DNA from: Streptomyces sp. NBC_01016 | GTDB lineage: Bacteria > Actinomycetota > Actinomycetes > Streptomycetales > Streptomycetaceae | DNA length: 64,000 bases | Assembly (NCBI RefSeq): GCF_026341035.1 | Contig: NZ_JAPEOQ010000002.1 | Span: 3,286,001-3,350,000 of the forward strand | Reading direction: 5' to 3' | Shown: positions 1 to 6,750 of the stretch, piece after piece | Position numbering within the stretch: position 1 is the first letter of the stretch | Layout: each line of letters begins with the position of its first letter | Program-made: the position numbers and the translations under genes | Notes under the pieces: generated by a model | Databases searched by the model: none | What the model was told of the DNA's origin: nothing | What the model saw: only the letters and a program-made list of their open reading frames with translations

Positions 1-268
1 CGGCTGGAGCGAGAAGGAGTGGTCCGCCGCGCGTGAACGGCTGGTCGGGCGAGGCCTCTTGGAGTCGGACGGCACGGCGACCGAAGCGGGACGTGCGCTG
101 CGCGCCACGGTCGAGCGCCACACGGACGAGCTGGCGGCAGCGCCCTGGCAGGCACTGGGCGCGGCCGACACGGGCCGGCTTGCCGACCTGCTGGGGGACT
201 ACTGGGTCGCGGTCATCGGGTCGGGGCTGCTGCCGGGGACGAACACGTTGGGGATCGGCAAGGTGTGA
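1..268 (+). CDS. SCO6745-like protein, C-terminal fragment
   Basis: This is the 3' end of a gene that begins before the window; the frame is open from the first bases to the TGA at 266. The visible 88 residues are an Arg/Glu-rich helical stretch, then an Ala-rich helix and the tail 'LLPGTNTLGIGKV'. That tail is familiar to me from the SCO6745 family of actinobacterial proteins, which are helix-turn-helix-like and of unknown function. No catalytic motif is visible in this part. The family call rests on the C-terminal tail only and is moderate. Confidence 0.6.
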   Translation, partial: GWSEKEWSAARERLVGRGLLESDGTATEAGRALRATVERHTDELAAAPWQALGAADTGRLADLLGDYWVAVIGSGLLPGTNTLGIGKV

Positions 269-635
269 CGGGACGGTGCCGGTCGCTCAATGACCGGTGG
301 TCGACATCCGGATCCCGATGGTCGTGAACAGCGTGCCGCCCCCCTCGTGGAGGGTCGTGACCTCCGCGTTCCGTTGGTTGGGTGTGGTTCCTGGTCACGG
401 CCGCCTCCGCCAACTTCTTTACCGTTCGCGGGTGTTCGGCCGTGCCACGCGAGTTCTCCTGTGTGACCCACGTCACGTTACCAACGGTATCTGAAACAGA
501 GTGTCGCAGGTAAATTGCGGGTACCGCGCAGATGAGAACCACGTGTCTGAGTAGCCGCCAGTGCCCCGAGAGGCGCTGAACCCTCCGTCCCTGTCTCTCT
601 CAGGGGCTCACGAGCGAGAGCGAGGACCCTCCGCG
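269..635. other. Intergenic region upstream of the monooxygenase operon
   Basis: There is no convincing gene here. The stretch from about 400 to 540 is less GC-rich than its surroundings, as expected for a promoter. It holds a short inverted repeat, GTGAC-CCAC-GTCAC, at 463-476, followed by GTTACC-AAC-GGTATC at about 477-491 (one mismatch). Either could be a regulator site for the downstream operon, but I cannot place -35/-10 boxes with confidence. Confidence 0.4.
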
Positions 636-2138
636 ATGGAGCAGCAGCACGTCGACGTCCTGGTCATCGGTGCCGGAATATCCGGCATCAGCGCCGCGCG
701 CCATGTCCTGCGCGACAACCCCAGGGCCTCGCTCGTCGTACTCGAGCGCCGCGCCCGCGTGGGTGGGACCTGGGACCTCTTCCGGTACCCCGGCATCCGG
801 TCCGACTCCGACATGCCCACCTTCGGCTTCGGATTCCGGCCCTGGAGCGACGCGCGCATCCTCGCCGACGGAGCGCAGATCCGCCAGTACGTGGAGGACG
901 CCGCGTCCGACGGCGGCATCCTGGAGCGCACCCGCTTCGGCCGCCGCGCCATCAGCGCCGACTTCTCCCACGAGACCGGGCGCTGGACCGTCGAGGTCGA
1001 GGACGAGGGCACCGGCGAGCACGAGTCGTACAGTGCCGGCTACCTCGTCGGCGCGACCGGCTATTACGACTACGACAAGCCCTACCGCCCCGAGTTCCCG
1101 GGCGAGGCCGACTATCAGGGCACGCTCGTGCACCCCCAGCAGTGGCCGGAGGACCTGGACTACGCCGACAAGCGCGTGGTCGTCATCGGCTCCGGGGCCA
1201 CCGCCATCACCCTGCTGCCCGCGATGGCCGACAAGGCCGCGAGCGTCACCATGCTCCAGCGGTCGCCCACGTACGTCATGGCACTGCCGGAGGTGGACCC
1301 GCTCACCTCCGTCATGAAGAAGCTGCGCGCCCCCGCCCGGCTGACCCACAAGGTGGTCCGGGCGCGCAACATCGCACTTCAGCGCGGGAGTTACGCCTTC
1401 TGCCGCAAGTACCCGCGCCTCGCCCGCAAGGTGCTGCTCGGGCTCGTACGGGCCCAGGCGGGCAAGGGCGTCGACATGCGCCACTTCAGCCCCACGTACA
1501 AGCCCTGGGACCAGCGTCTGTGCGTCGTACCCGGCGGCGACCTGTTCAAGGTGCTCAAGCGCGGCAAGGCGGCCATCGCCACCGACCACATCGACACGTT
1601 CACCGCCGACGGCATCCGCCTGAAGTCGGGCGAGGAGCTCAAGGCCGACATCGTCGTCACCGCGACCGGTCTGAGCGTGCGCCTCATGGGCGGCATGGAC
1701 GTGACCGTCGACGGCGTCCCGGTGGACGTCACGAACCGCGTGCTCTACAAGGCCGTACTGCTCGAGGGCGTGCCCAACATGTCGCTCGTCATCGGGTACA
1801 CCAACGCCTCCTGGACCCTGAAGGCGGACCTGGCGGCCGACTACACCGCCCGCCTGCTCGCGCACATGCGCCGCAACGGGCACGACATCGCCACCCCGGT
1901 GGCCTCCGACGGTGACCGTTCCGAGTTCTCCGTCATGGGCGAGGCGCTGACCTCCGGCTACATCGCCCGCGCCGACAAGGTCATGCCGCGCCAGGGCACC
2001 CGCGACCCGTGGCGGCTGTGGAACAACTACTACCGCGACCGGGCCATGCTCCAGAACGCCCCCATCGACGACAGCCCCCTGCGCTTCGACAAGGCGGGCC
2101 GGCCGGCCGAGACCCAGGAACCGACCCGCGCAGCCTGA
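636..2138 (+). CDS. Flavin-containing monooxygenase (Baeyer-Villiger type)
   Basis: A 500-residue FAD/NADPH-dependent monooxygenase of the FMO/BVMO group. An N-terminal Rossmann FAD motif GAGISG is at residues 12-17, the FMO/BVMO fingerprint YxGxxxHxxxW (YQGTLVHPQQW) at about 160-171, and a second NADPH-binding motif GSGATA near 185. Start ATG 636 is chosen because it follows GAGAGCGAGG and places the FAD motif at the usual distance; the frame is open further upstream. It leads a (+) run with an AurF-like diiron oxygenase and a ferredoxin reductase, so it probably acts in one oxidative pathway. The substrate is unknown; bulky ketones, fatty acyl or sulfur compounds are all possible. Confidence 0.88.
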   Translation: MEQQHVDVLVIGAGISGISAARHVLRDNPRASLVVLERRARVGGTWDLFRYPGIRSDSDMPTFGFGFRPWSDARILADGAQIRQYVEDAASDGGILERTRFGRRAISADFSHETGRWTVEVEDEGTGEHESYSAGYLVGATGYYDYDKPYRPEFPGEADYQGTLVHPQQWPEDLDYADKRVVVIGSGATAITLLPAMADKAASVTMLQRSPTYVMALPEVDPLTSVMKKLRAPARLTHKVVRARNIALQRGSYAFCRKYPRLARKVLLGLVRAQAGKGVDMRHFSPTYKPWDQRLCVVPGGDLFKVLKRGKAAIATDHIDTFTADGIRLKSGEELKADIVVTATGLSVRLMGGMDVTVDGVPVDVTNRVLYKAVLLEGVPNMSLVIGYTNASWTLKADLAADYTARLLAHMRRNGHDIATPVASDGDRSEFSVMGEALTSGYIARADKVMPRQGTRDPWRLWNNYYRDRAMLQNAPIDDSPLRFDKAGRPAETQEPTRAA

Positions 2139-2179
2139 CAGCCTGTTCGACCAGCTCCTACCACCGACAATCGAGGACG

Positions 2180-3151
2180 ATGATGACCCCGAACCTGTCC
2201 AGGAAGGTCTACGACGAGCGCCTGCGGACCTTGTCCGAGGGCTCCGTCAACGTCAACTTCAACGCCTTCGTCGACATCAAGTGGGACGACCCCGAGTTCG
2301 CCGTGGACACGAGCGACACCCGCTGGGTGCTCACCTCCGCGGACGCCCTGGGCGCCCACCCCTGGTACCAGAAGCAGCCGCTGGAGACGCAGATCCGGAT
2401 CGGGATCTGGCGCTGGGCGGTGATCGCCAAGGTGGGGATGCAGTTCGAGAACCTCCTGATGCGAGGGGCGCTGGACTACATCTACCAACTGGGCAACCAG
2501 AACCTGGAGTTCAGGTACCTCACGCACGAGATCACCGAAGAGACCCACCACACCCAGATGTTCCAGGAGCTGGTGAACCGCACCGGCGTGGACACCCCGG
2601 GCGGCAAGCGCTGGTTCCGCCAGCTCAGCCGGGTTCTGCCGCTGTTCGGCTCCCTGTACCCCGAGGCGTTCTTCACCGGCATCCTCGCCGGTGAGGAGCC
2701 CATCGACCATCTGCAGAAGGGGGCCCTGCGCAGCGGGGAGCCGGTGCACCCGCTGCCGCAGCGGATCATGCAGATCCATATCGCGGAGGAGGCCCGGCAC
2801 ATCTCCTTCGCGCACGAGTTCCTGCGGCTGCGCGTCCCGCGCTACGGCAAGGCCCGCCGCGGCGCCCTGTCCGTCCTCTTCCCGGTGATCATGCGGACCC
2901 TGTGCGACGTCATCATGATCCCCGACAAGAAGTCCGCCGACCTGGTCGGCATCCCGGACTGGGTGATCAAGGAAGTCTTCTGGAAGTCCGAGGCCGGCCA
3001 GAAGATGCTCCAGGAGCTCTTCTCCGACGTGCGGATGCTCGCCCAGGACATCGGCCTGATGAACAAGGTGTCCCGCCCGCTGTGGAGGGCCCTGCGCATC
3101 GACGGCCGCCCCGCACGCTTCCGCGGCGAGCCCTCCCCGCTCGCCGACTGA
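2180..3151 (+). CDS. AurF-like non-haem diiron oxygenase
   Basis: A 323-residue all-helical protein resembling the p-aminobenzoate N-oxygenase AurF/diiron oxygenase family. Candidate carboxylate/His iron ligands are in the repeated helical motifs 'QFENLL', 'EETHHTQM', 'GEEPIDHL' and 'EEARHISFAHEF', as expected of a four-helix diiron site. Two adjacent ATGs (2180, 2183) follow AGGA, so either may initiate. It lies 41 bases after the monooxygenase. Such enzymes need an electron donor, and the ferredoxin-reductase fusion downstream is the obvious candidate. The C-terminal tail RFRGEPSPLAD is copied in the tandem DNA repeats that follow the stop codon. The substrate is unknown. Confidence 0.82.
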   Translation: MMTPNLSRKVYDERLRTLSEGSVNVNFNAFVDIKWDDPEFAVDTSDTRWVLTSADALGAHPWYQKQPLETQIRIGIWRWAVIAKVGMQFENLLMRGALDYIYQLGNQNLEFRYLTHEITEETHHTQMFQELVNRTGVDTPGGKRWFRQLSRVLPLFGSLYPEAFFTGILAGEEPIDHLQKGALRSGEPVHPLPQRIMQIHIAEEARHISFAHEFLRLRVPRYGKARRGALSVLFPVIMRTLCDVIMIPDKKSADLVGIPDWVIKEVFWKSEAGQKMLQELFSDVRMLAQDIGLMNKVSRPLWRALRIDGRPARFRGEPSPLAD

Positions 3152-3449
3152 CCACCCGCTTCCGCGGTGAGCCTGGCCTGCTTGCCGACTGACCGTCCGC
3201 TTCTGCGGCGAGCCCGGCCTGCTCGCCGGCTGACCGTCCGCTTCCGCGGTGAGCCTGGCCTGTTCGCCGGCTGACCGTCCGCTTCCGCGGTGAGCCTGGC
3301 CTGTTCGCCGACTGACCGTCCGCTTCCGCGGTGAGCCTGGCCTGTTCGCCGACTGACCGTCCGCTTCCGCGGTGAGCCTGGCCTGTTCGCCGACTGACCG
3401 TCCGCTTCCGCGGTGAGCCCGGCCCGCTCGCCGACTGACCACCCGTCAG
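3115..3449 (+). repeat. 41-bp tandem repeat array seeded by the 3' end of the diiron oxygenase gene
   Basis: Seven head-to-tail units of exactly 41 bp begin at 3149, 3190, 3231, 3272, 3313, 3354 and 3395. A degenerate leading copy lies in the last 34 coding bases of the upstream gene, and a partial copy begins at 3436. Each unit starts with the TGA stop (TGACCGTCCG or TGACCACCCG) and re-encodes the tail R-F-R-G-E-P-x-L-x-A-D/G in its own frame. Units 3-6 are almost identical; the outer units diverge. As 41 is not a multiple of 3, successive copies fall in different reading frames. The array fills most of the gap before the reductase gene. Confidence 0.95.
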
Positions 3450-3496
3450 TCCCCGCACCGCTCTTCCCTGAACGTCCGAACGGAGACCAGCCCGCC

Positions 3497-5104
3497 GTGC
3501 CGTACGCCGTCACCCGATCCTGCTGCGCCGACGCCTCCTGCGTGCTGGCCTGTCCGGTCAACTGCATCCACCCCGCTCCGGGCGAACCCGGCTTCGCCAC
3601 CGCCGAGATGCTGTACGTCGATCCGCGCACCTGCGTGGACTGCGGCGCCTGCACGACGGCCTGCCCGGTCGACGCGCTCAAGCCGCACACCGCCCTCAGC
3701 GAGGCGGAGTTGCCGTTCCTGGAGCTGAACGCCTCCTACTACAAGCAGAATCCGCACGACGACCGCGCCCCCATGTACGTCGTGCCCAGGCAACGCACGC
3801 TCCCGGAAGGTGAGTTGTCGGTCGCGGTCGTCGGCGCGGGGCCCGCCGGGCTGTTCGCCGCCGACGAGCTGCTGCGGCACCCGGGTGTGCGCGTGACCGT
3901 CCACGACCGGCTCCCCACCCCGTACGGGCTCGCGCGGGCCGGCGTGGCACCCGACCACCAGGACACCAAGCAGGTCACGGAGCTGTTCCGGACCATCGAG
4001 TCGCAGCCCGGATTCAGCTACCGCCTCGGCGTCCAGGTCGGCACCGACCTCACCCACGCCGACCTGCTGCGCGAGCACCACGCGGTGATCTACGCCGTCG
4101 GCGCGGCGACCGACAAGCGCCTCGGTATCGAGGGCGAGGACCTGCCCGGCAGCGTCTCCGCCACGGACTTCGTCGCCTGGTACAACGGCCACCCCGACCG
4201 CGCCCACGACGACCACCCCCTCGACACCGAACGCGCCGTCGTCATCGGCAACGGCAACGTCGCCCTCGACGTCGCCCGCATCCTCACCGCCGACCCCGAC
4301 GCCCTGGCCCGTACCGACATCTCCGACCGCGCGCTCGACGCGCTGCGCGCCAGCAAGGTCCGCGAGGTCGTCCTCCTCGGCCGCCGGGGCCCCGCTCAGG
4401 CCGCGTTCACCGTGCCCGAACTCCTCGCGCTCTCCGCCCTCAAGGACGTGGACGTGAGCATCGAGGGCTGGCCCGAGGGCCTGGCCCCCGACACCAACGA
4501 GAAGACCCGGCTGCTGGCGGAACTGGCCGCCCATACCCCGGTCGAGGGCCGCCGCCGCATCGTGCTGCGCTTCCTCGCGGGACCGGCGCGCCTCGTCGGC
4601 GAGGACCGCGTACAGGCCCTGGAGCTCAACCCGACCACCCTGCACACCGACGAGGACGGCACCGTACGCGCCCGGCCCACCGGCTCCACCGAGACCCTGG
4701 AGACCGGCCTCGTGCTGCGCTCCGTCGGCTACCGCGCCCGGCCCGTCCCCGGCCTGCCCTTCGACGAGGACAGCGCGACCGTCCCGCACGAGGGAGGCCG
4801 GGTCGAGCCCGGTGTCTACGTCGCGGGCTGGGTCAAGCGCGGCCCGACCGGGTTCATCGGCACGAACAAGACCTGCGCCCACGAAACGGTCGAGTCCCTC
4901 CTCGACGACTTCGCCGCGGGCCGCCTCCCGCAGCCGGAGCCCGGCGCCACGGCGGCGCCGGACGCCCTTGGCCTGGAAGCCTGGCAGGCGATCGACCGCG
5001 CGGAACGGGCGGCGGGCGAGGCCCAGGGCCGCCCCCGCGTCAAGCTCACGGACACCGAGGCCCTGCGGCGGTCCGCGCAGGCCACCCCGGTCGCGGCCGG
5101 CTGA
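3497..5104 (+). CDS. Ferredoxin-ferredoxin:NADP reductase fusion (FprB-like)
   Basis: A 535-residue protein with an N-terminal bacterial ferredoxin domain (cysteines at 9, 15, 19, 23 and 46, 49, 52, 56, each group followed by a CP motif) and an adrenodoxin-reductase-like flavoprotein domain. The FAD motif VVGAGPAGL is near residue 115 and the NADP-binding IGNGNVALDVAR near 250; the C-terminal GWVKRGPTGFIGTNK is typical of FprA/FprB enzymes. GTG 3497 is preferred: GGAGA precedes it and the ferredoxin fold starts at once. It should pass NADPH electrons through FAD and Fe-S clusters to a redox partner, plausibly the diiron oxygenase just upstream. That pairing is inferred from position. Confidence 0.88.
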   Translation: MPYAVTRSCCADASCVLACPVNCIHPAPGEPGFATAEMLYVDPRTCVDCGACTTACPVDALKPHTALSEAELPFLELNASYYKQNPHDDRAPMYVVPRQRTLPEGELSVAVVGAGPAGLFAADELLRHPGVRVTVHDRLPTPYGLARAGVAPDHQDTKQVTELFRTIESQPGFSYRLGVQVGTDLTHADLLREHHAVIYAVGAATDKRLGIEGEDLPGSVSATDFVAWYNGHPDRAHDDHPLDTERAVVIGNGNVALDVARILTADPDALARTDISDRALDALRASKVREVVLLGRRGPAQAAFTVPELLALSALKDVDVSIEGWPEGLAPDTNEKTRLLAELAAHTPVEGRRRIVLRFLAGPARLVGEDRVQALELNPTTLHTDEDGTVRARPTGSTETLETGLVLRSVGYRARPVPGLPFDEDSATVPHEGGRVEPGVYVAGWVKRGPTGFIGTNKTCAHETVESLLDDFAAGRLPQPEPGATAAPDALGLEAWQAIDRAERAAGEAQGRPRVKLTDTEALRRSAQATPVAAG

Positions 5105-5110
5105 CGCACA

Positions 5111-5144
5111 GCGCTGCCGGCCGGCCCCGACCGACCGGCAGTGC
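5111..5144. terminator. Bidirectional hairpin between convergent genes
   Basis: Arms GCGCTGCCGG (5111-5120) and CCGGCAGTGC (5135-5144) pair with one G-T wobble. They lie between the stop of the reductase gene and the stop of the convergent TetR gene, so the hairpin can serve both. No T-tract follows, as is common in high-GC actinobacteria. Confidence 0.5.
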
Positions 5145-5146
5145 AG

Positions 5147-5836
5147 TCAGGCCCCTTCCACATCCGCCACCCGCTCCTGCGGCGACAGCTCCACGCCGAA
5201 GTCCCGCAGCGCCGCCTCCAGCACCGCCCAAACCGAGCGGCACAGCATGGCGCGCAACTCGTCCTCGGACAGCTCGCGTTCGGGATCCCGCATCCACTGG
5301 TTGACCGCGGTGTCCACGAACCCCACGATGCCGACCGCCACCGAACGGATCGGCGCCCCCTTCAGCCCAAGGGCCGCCAGTACGTCACTGAACCGCTCGC
5401 TCAGCATCAGCGCGATGGCCGTCTTGGTGTCCGCCACCAGCGAGCCGTCGCCCATCGAGTGTTCTGCGACGCCCATGTAGGCGTACAGGCGCGGATGTTG
5501 GGCCACCCAGTCCAGATGCGCGCCCACCACGCGGTACACGGACTCCTCGACGGTGCCTTCGAAGCTGAGCGTGGGCTCCATCCGCTTCACGAACGACTCC
5601 ACGACGCGCCGGCGGATCAACTCGTCGAAGGAGGCGCGGTCCTTGAAGTGCCGGTAGAGCACGGACCGCGGCAGGCCCACGCGCTCCGCCAGGCGCTGCA
5701 TCCGAAAGTGCGCGCCCTCCTCCTCGATGAGCGCGACAGCCGCGTCCACCAACTCGACCTGACGCTGTGCCTTGTGCCCGTCCCAGCGGGTGGAGCGTCC
5801 ATCAATCTGCGGCTCACCGCCGGTTCTCTCCGCCAT
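5147..5836 (-). CDS. TetR family transcriptional regulator
   Basis: A 229-residue one-component repressor. The N-terminal helix-turn-helix is RLAERVGLPRSVLYRHFKDR (about residues 48-67), followed by a helical ligand-binding domain. ATG 5836 is chosen because it leaves the standard short leader before the HTH; the frame remains open to 5899, so a GTG start slightly upstream is possible. It is convergent with the monooxygenase operon, which makes it a candidate local regulator, and divergent from the DUF218 gene. The promoter region contains an inverted repeat and a 10-bp tandem repeat that could be operator sequence. Confidence 0.85.
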   Translation of the reverse strand: MAERTGGEPQIDGRSTRWDGHKAQRQVELVDAAVALIEEEGAHFRMQRLAERVGLPRSVLYRHFKDRASFDELIRRRVVESFVKRMEPTLSFEGTVEESVYRVVGAHLDWVAQHPRLYAYMGVAEHSMGDGSLVADTKTAIALMLSERFSDVLAALGLKGAPIRSVAVGIVGFVDTAVNQWMRDPERELSEDELRAMLCRSVWAVLEAALRDFGVELSPQERVADVEGA

Positions 5837-5880
5837 CCCCCCAGGATATCGGCCCGATCCGAACACATAACCAGGACAGC

Positions 5881-5905
5881 GGAGGGGTGTGAGACACACT
5901 CCTCC
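5881..5905. promoter_or_regulatory. Inverted repeat, candidate TetR operator
   Basis: GGAGGGGTGTG (5881-5891) and CACACTCCTCC (5895-5905) form an inverted repeat with one mismatch and a 3-base spacer, 45 bases upstream of the TetR start. The size and position fit an autoregulatory TetR operator. Function is inferred. Confidence 0.45.
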
Positions 5906-5910
5906 GCCGT

Positions 5911-5957
5911 CTTCGGCACTCTTCAGTACTCTTCGGCACTCTTCAGCACTCTTCAGT
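5911..5957 (+). repeat. 10-bp direct repeat, about 4.7 copies
   Basis: The unit CTTC(A/G)G(T/C)ACT is repeated at 5911, 5921, 5931 and 5941, with a partial copy at 5951. It lies directly beside the inverted repeat in the divergent TetR/DUF218 intergenic region. The near-helical period would put the same bases on one DNA face. It may bind a protein or simply be slippage. Confidence 0.8.
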
Positions 5958-6123
5958 CCGAACGGCGCGTTTGCGCCACTTCGGCCGTGCAGTGTGGAAA
6001 CGTTCCTTCTGCAAGGTGGTCGCCGCCGGGGACCTTCCGCCCCCTCCTGGGCCCCGGCGGCGCTTGCGTTCGAGCGGGTCCACGGAGCGCTCGCGGCTGT
6101 CCGCCACCCATTACAGTCGCCGC

Positions 6124-6732
6124 ATGCGACGGCGTACGGGCCTGGCGACAGCAGGGGCAGCCGCCCTGCTCTGGGGCGAGTGGCTGAACCGGCGCTGGTC
6201 GCGCACCTTGGTGGGGAGCGCCAGGGGCGGAACCGGATCCGAGGCCGTGGTCGTGCTGGGTTTCCGCAACCCGCAGCCGACGGCGAACTTCATCAACCGC
6301 TGGCGGGTACGCGCCGGCCTCCGTTCCGTAGCCGCCGACAACGCCAGCGACACACGCGTGATCTTCAGCGGTGGCGCGGCGGCCGGGAGCCCCGCCACGG
6401 AATCCCGGTTGATGGCCGACTACGCGAAGTCGGTGCTCGCGTTCGACGCCACGCTGCTCCTCGAAGAACGGTCCACGACGACATGGGAGAACATCACGAA
6501 CGTGATCCCCATGCTCGAGGACGCCGACCGCATCAAGATCGCCTCCCAGCCGGCGCATGCACTGAAGGCCCGCGTCTACCTGCGCCGACAGCGCCCCGAC
6601 CTCGCCGAAAGGCTGGTGCGGGCGGACGACTGCCGACCGGGTGAGTGGCTGGTCGGCAAGCCGCTGCTGGCGCTGTACGGGCTGTGGACACTCCGCGGCC
6701 TCAGGGCCGAAGAACGGAAGGCCTCCATTTAG
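6124..6732 (+). CDS. DUF218 (YdcF/ElyC-like) family protein
   Basis: A 202-residue protein with a short N-terminal hydrophobic/Arg-rich segment, then the DUF218 pattern: 'VVVLGFRNP' strand, 'VIFSGGAAAGSPATESRLMADY', 'LLLEERSTTTWENITN' and 'RIKIASQPAHALKARVYL'. The S/T-T-x-E-N-I/A motif is characteristic. Relatives are membrane-associated and linked to envelope metabolism or small-molecule binding. ATG 6124 is preferred over upstream starts because it follows the intergenic repeats and gives the family length, but no strong ribosome-binding site is visible. It converges with the LAL regulator gene. Confidence 0.75.
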   Translation: MRRRTGLATAGAAALLWGEWLNRRWSRTLVGSARGGTGSEAVVVLGFRNPQPTANFINRWRVRAGLRSVAADNASDTRVIFSGGAAAGSPATESRLMADYAKSVLAFDATLLLEERSTTTWENITNVIPMLEDADRIKIASQPAHALKARVYLRRQRPDLAERLVRADDCRPGEWLVGKPLLALYGLWTLRGLRAEERKASI

Positions 6733-6750
6733 ACGACCGCTCGGCGGCCC

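Noticed and set aside
600..1883. Minus-strand frame opposite the flavin monooxygenase
   Set aside because: No recognisable motif and complete overlap with a strongly supported gene.
3149..3436. CRISPR array
   Set aside because: The 41-bp units are contiguous with no unique spacers, so this is a tandem repeat.
2030..3442. Minus-strand frame with repeated S-x-R-P-G-S-P-R-K-R-T-V peptides
   Set aside because: The repeated peptide is only the reverse-strand reading of the 41-bp DNA array, and the rest is antisense to the diiron oxygenase.
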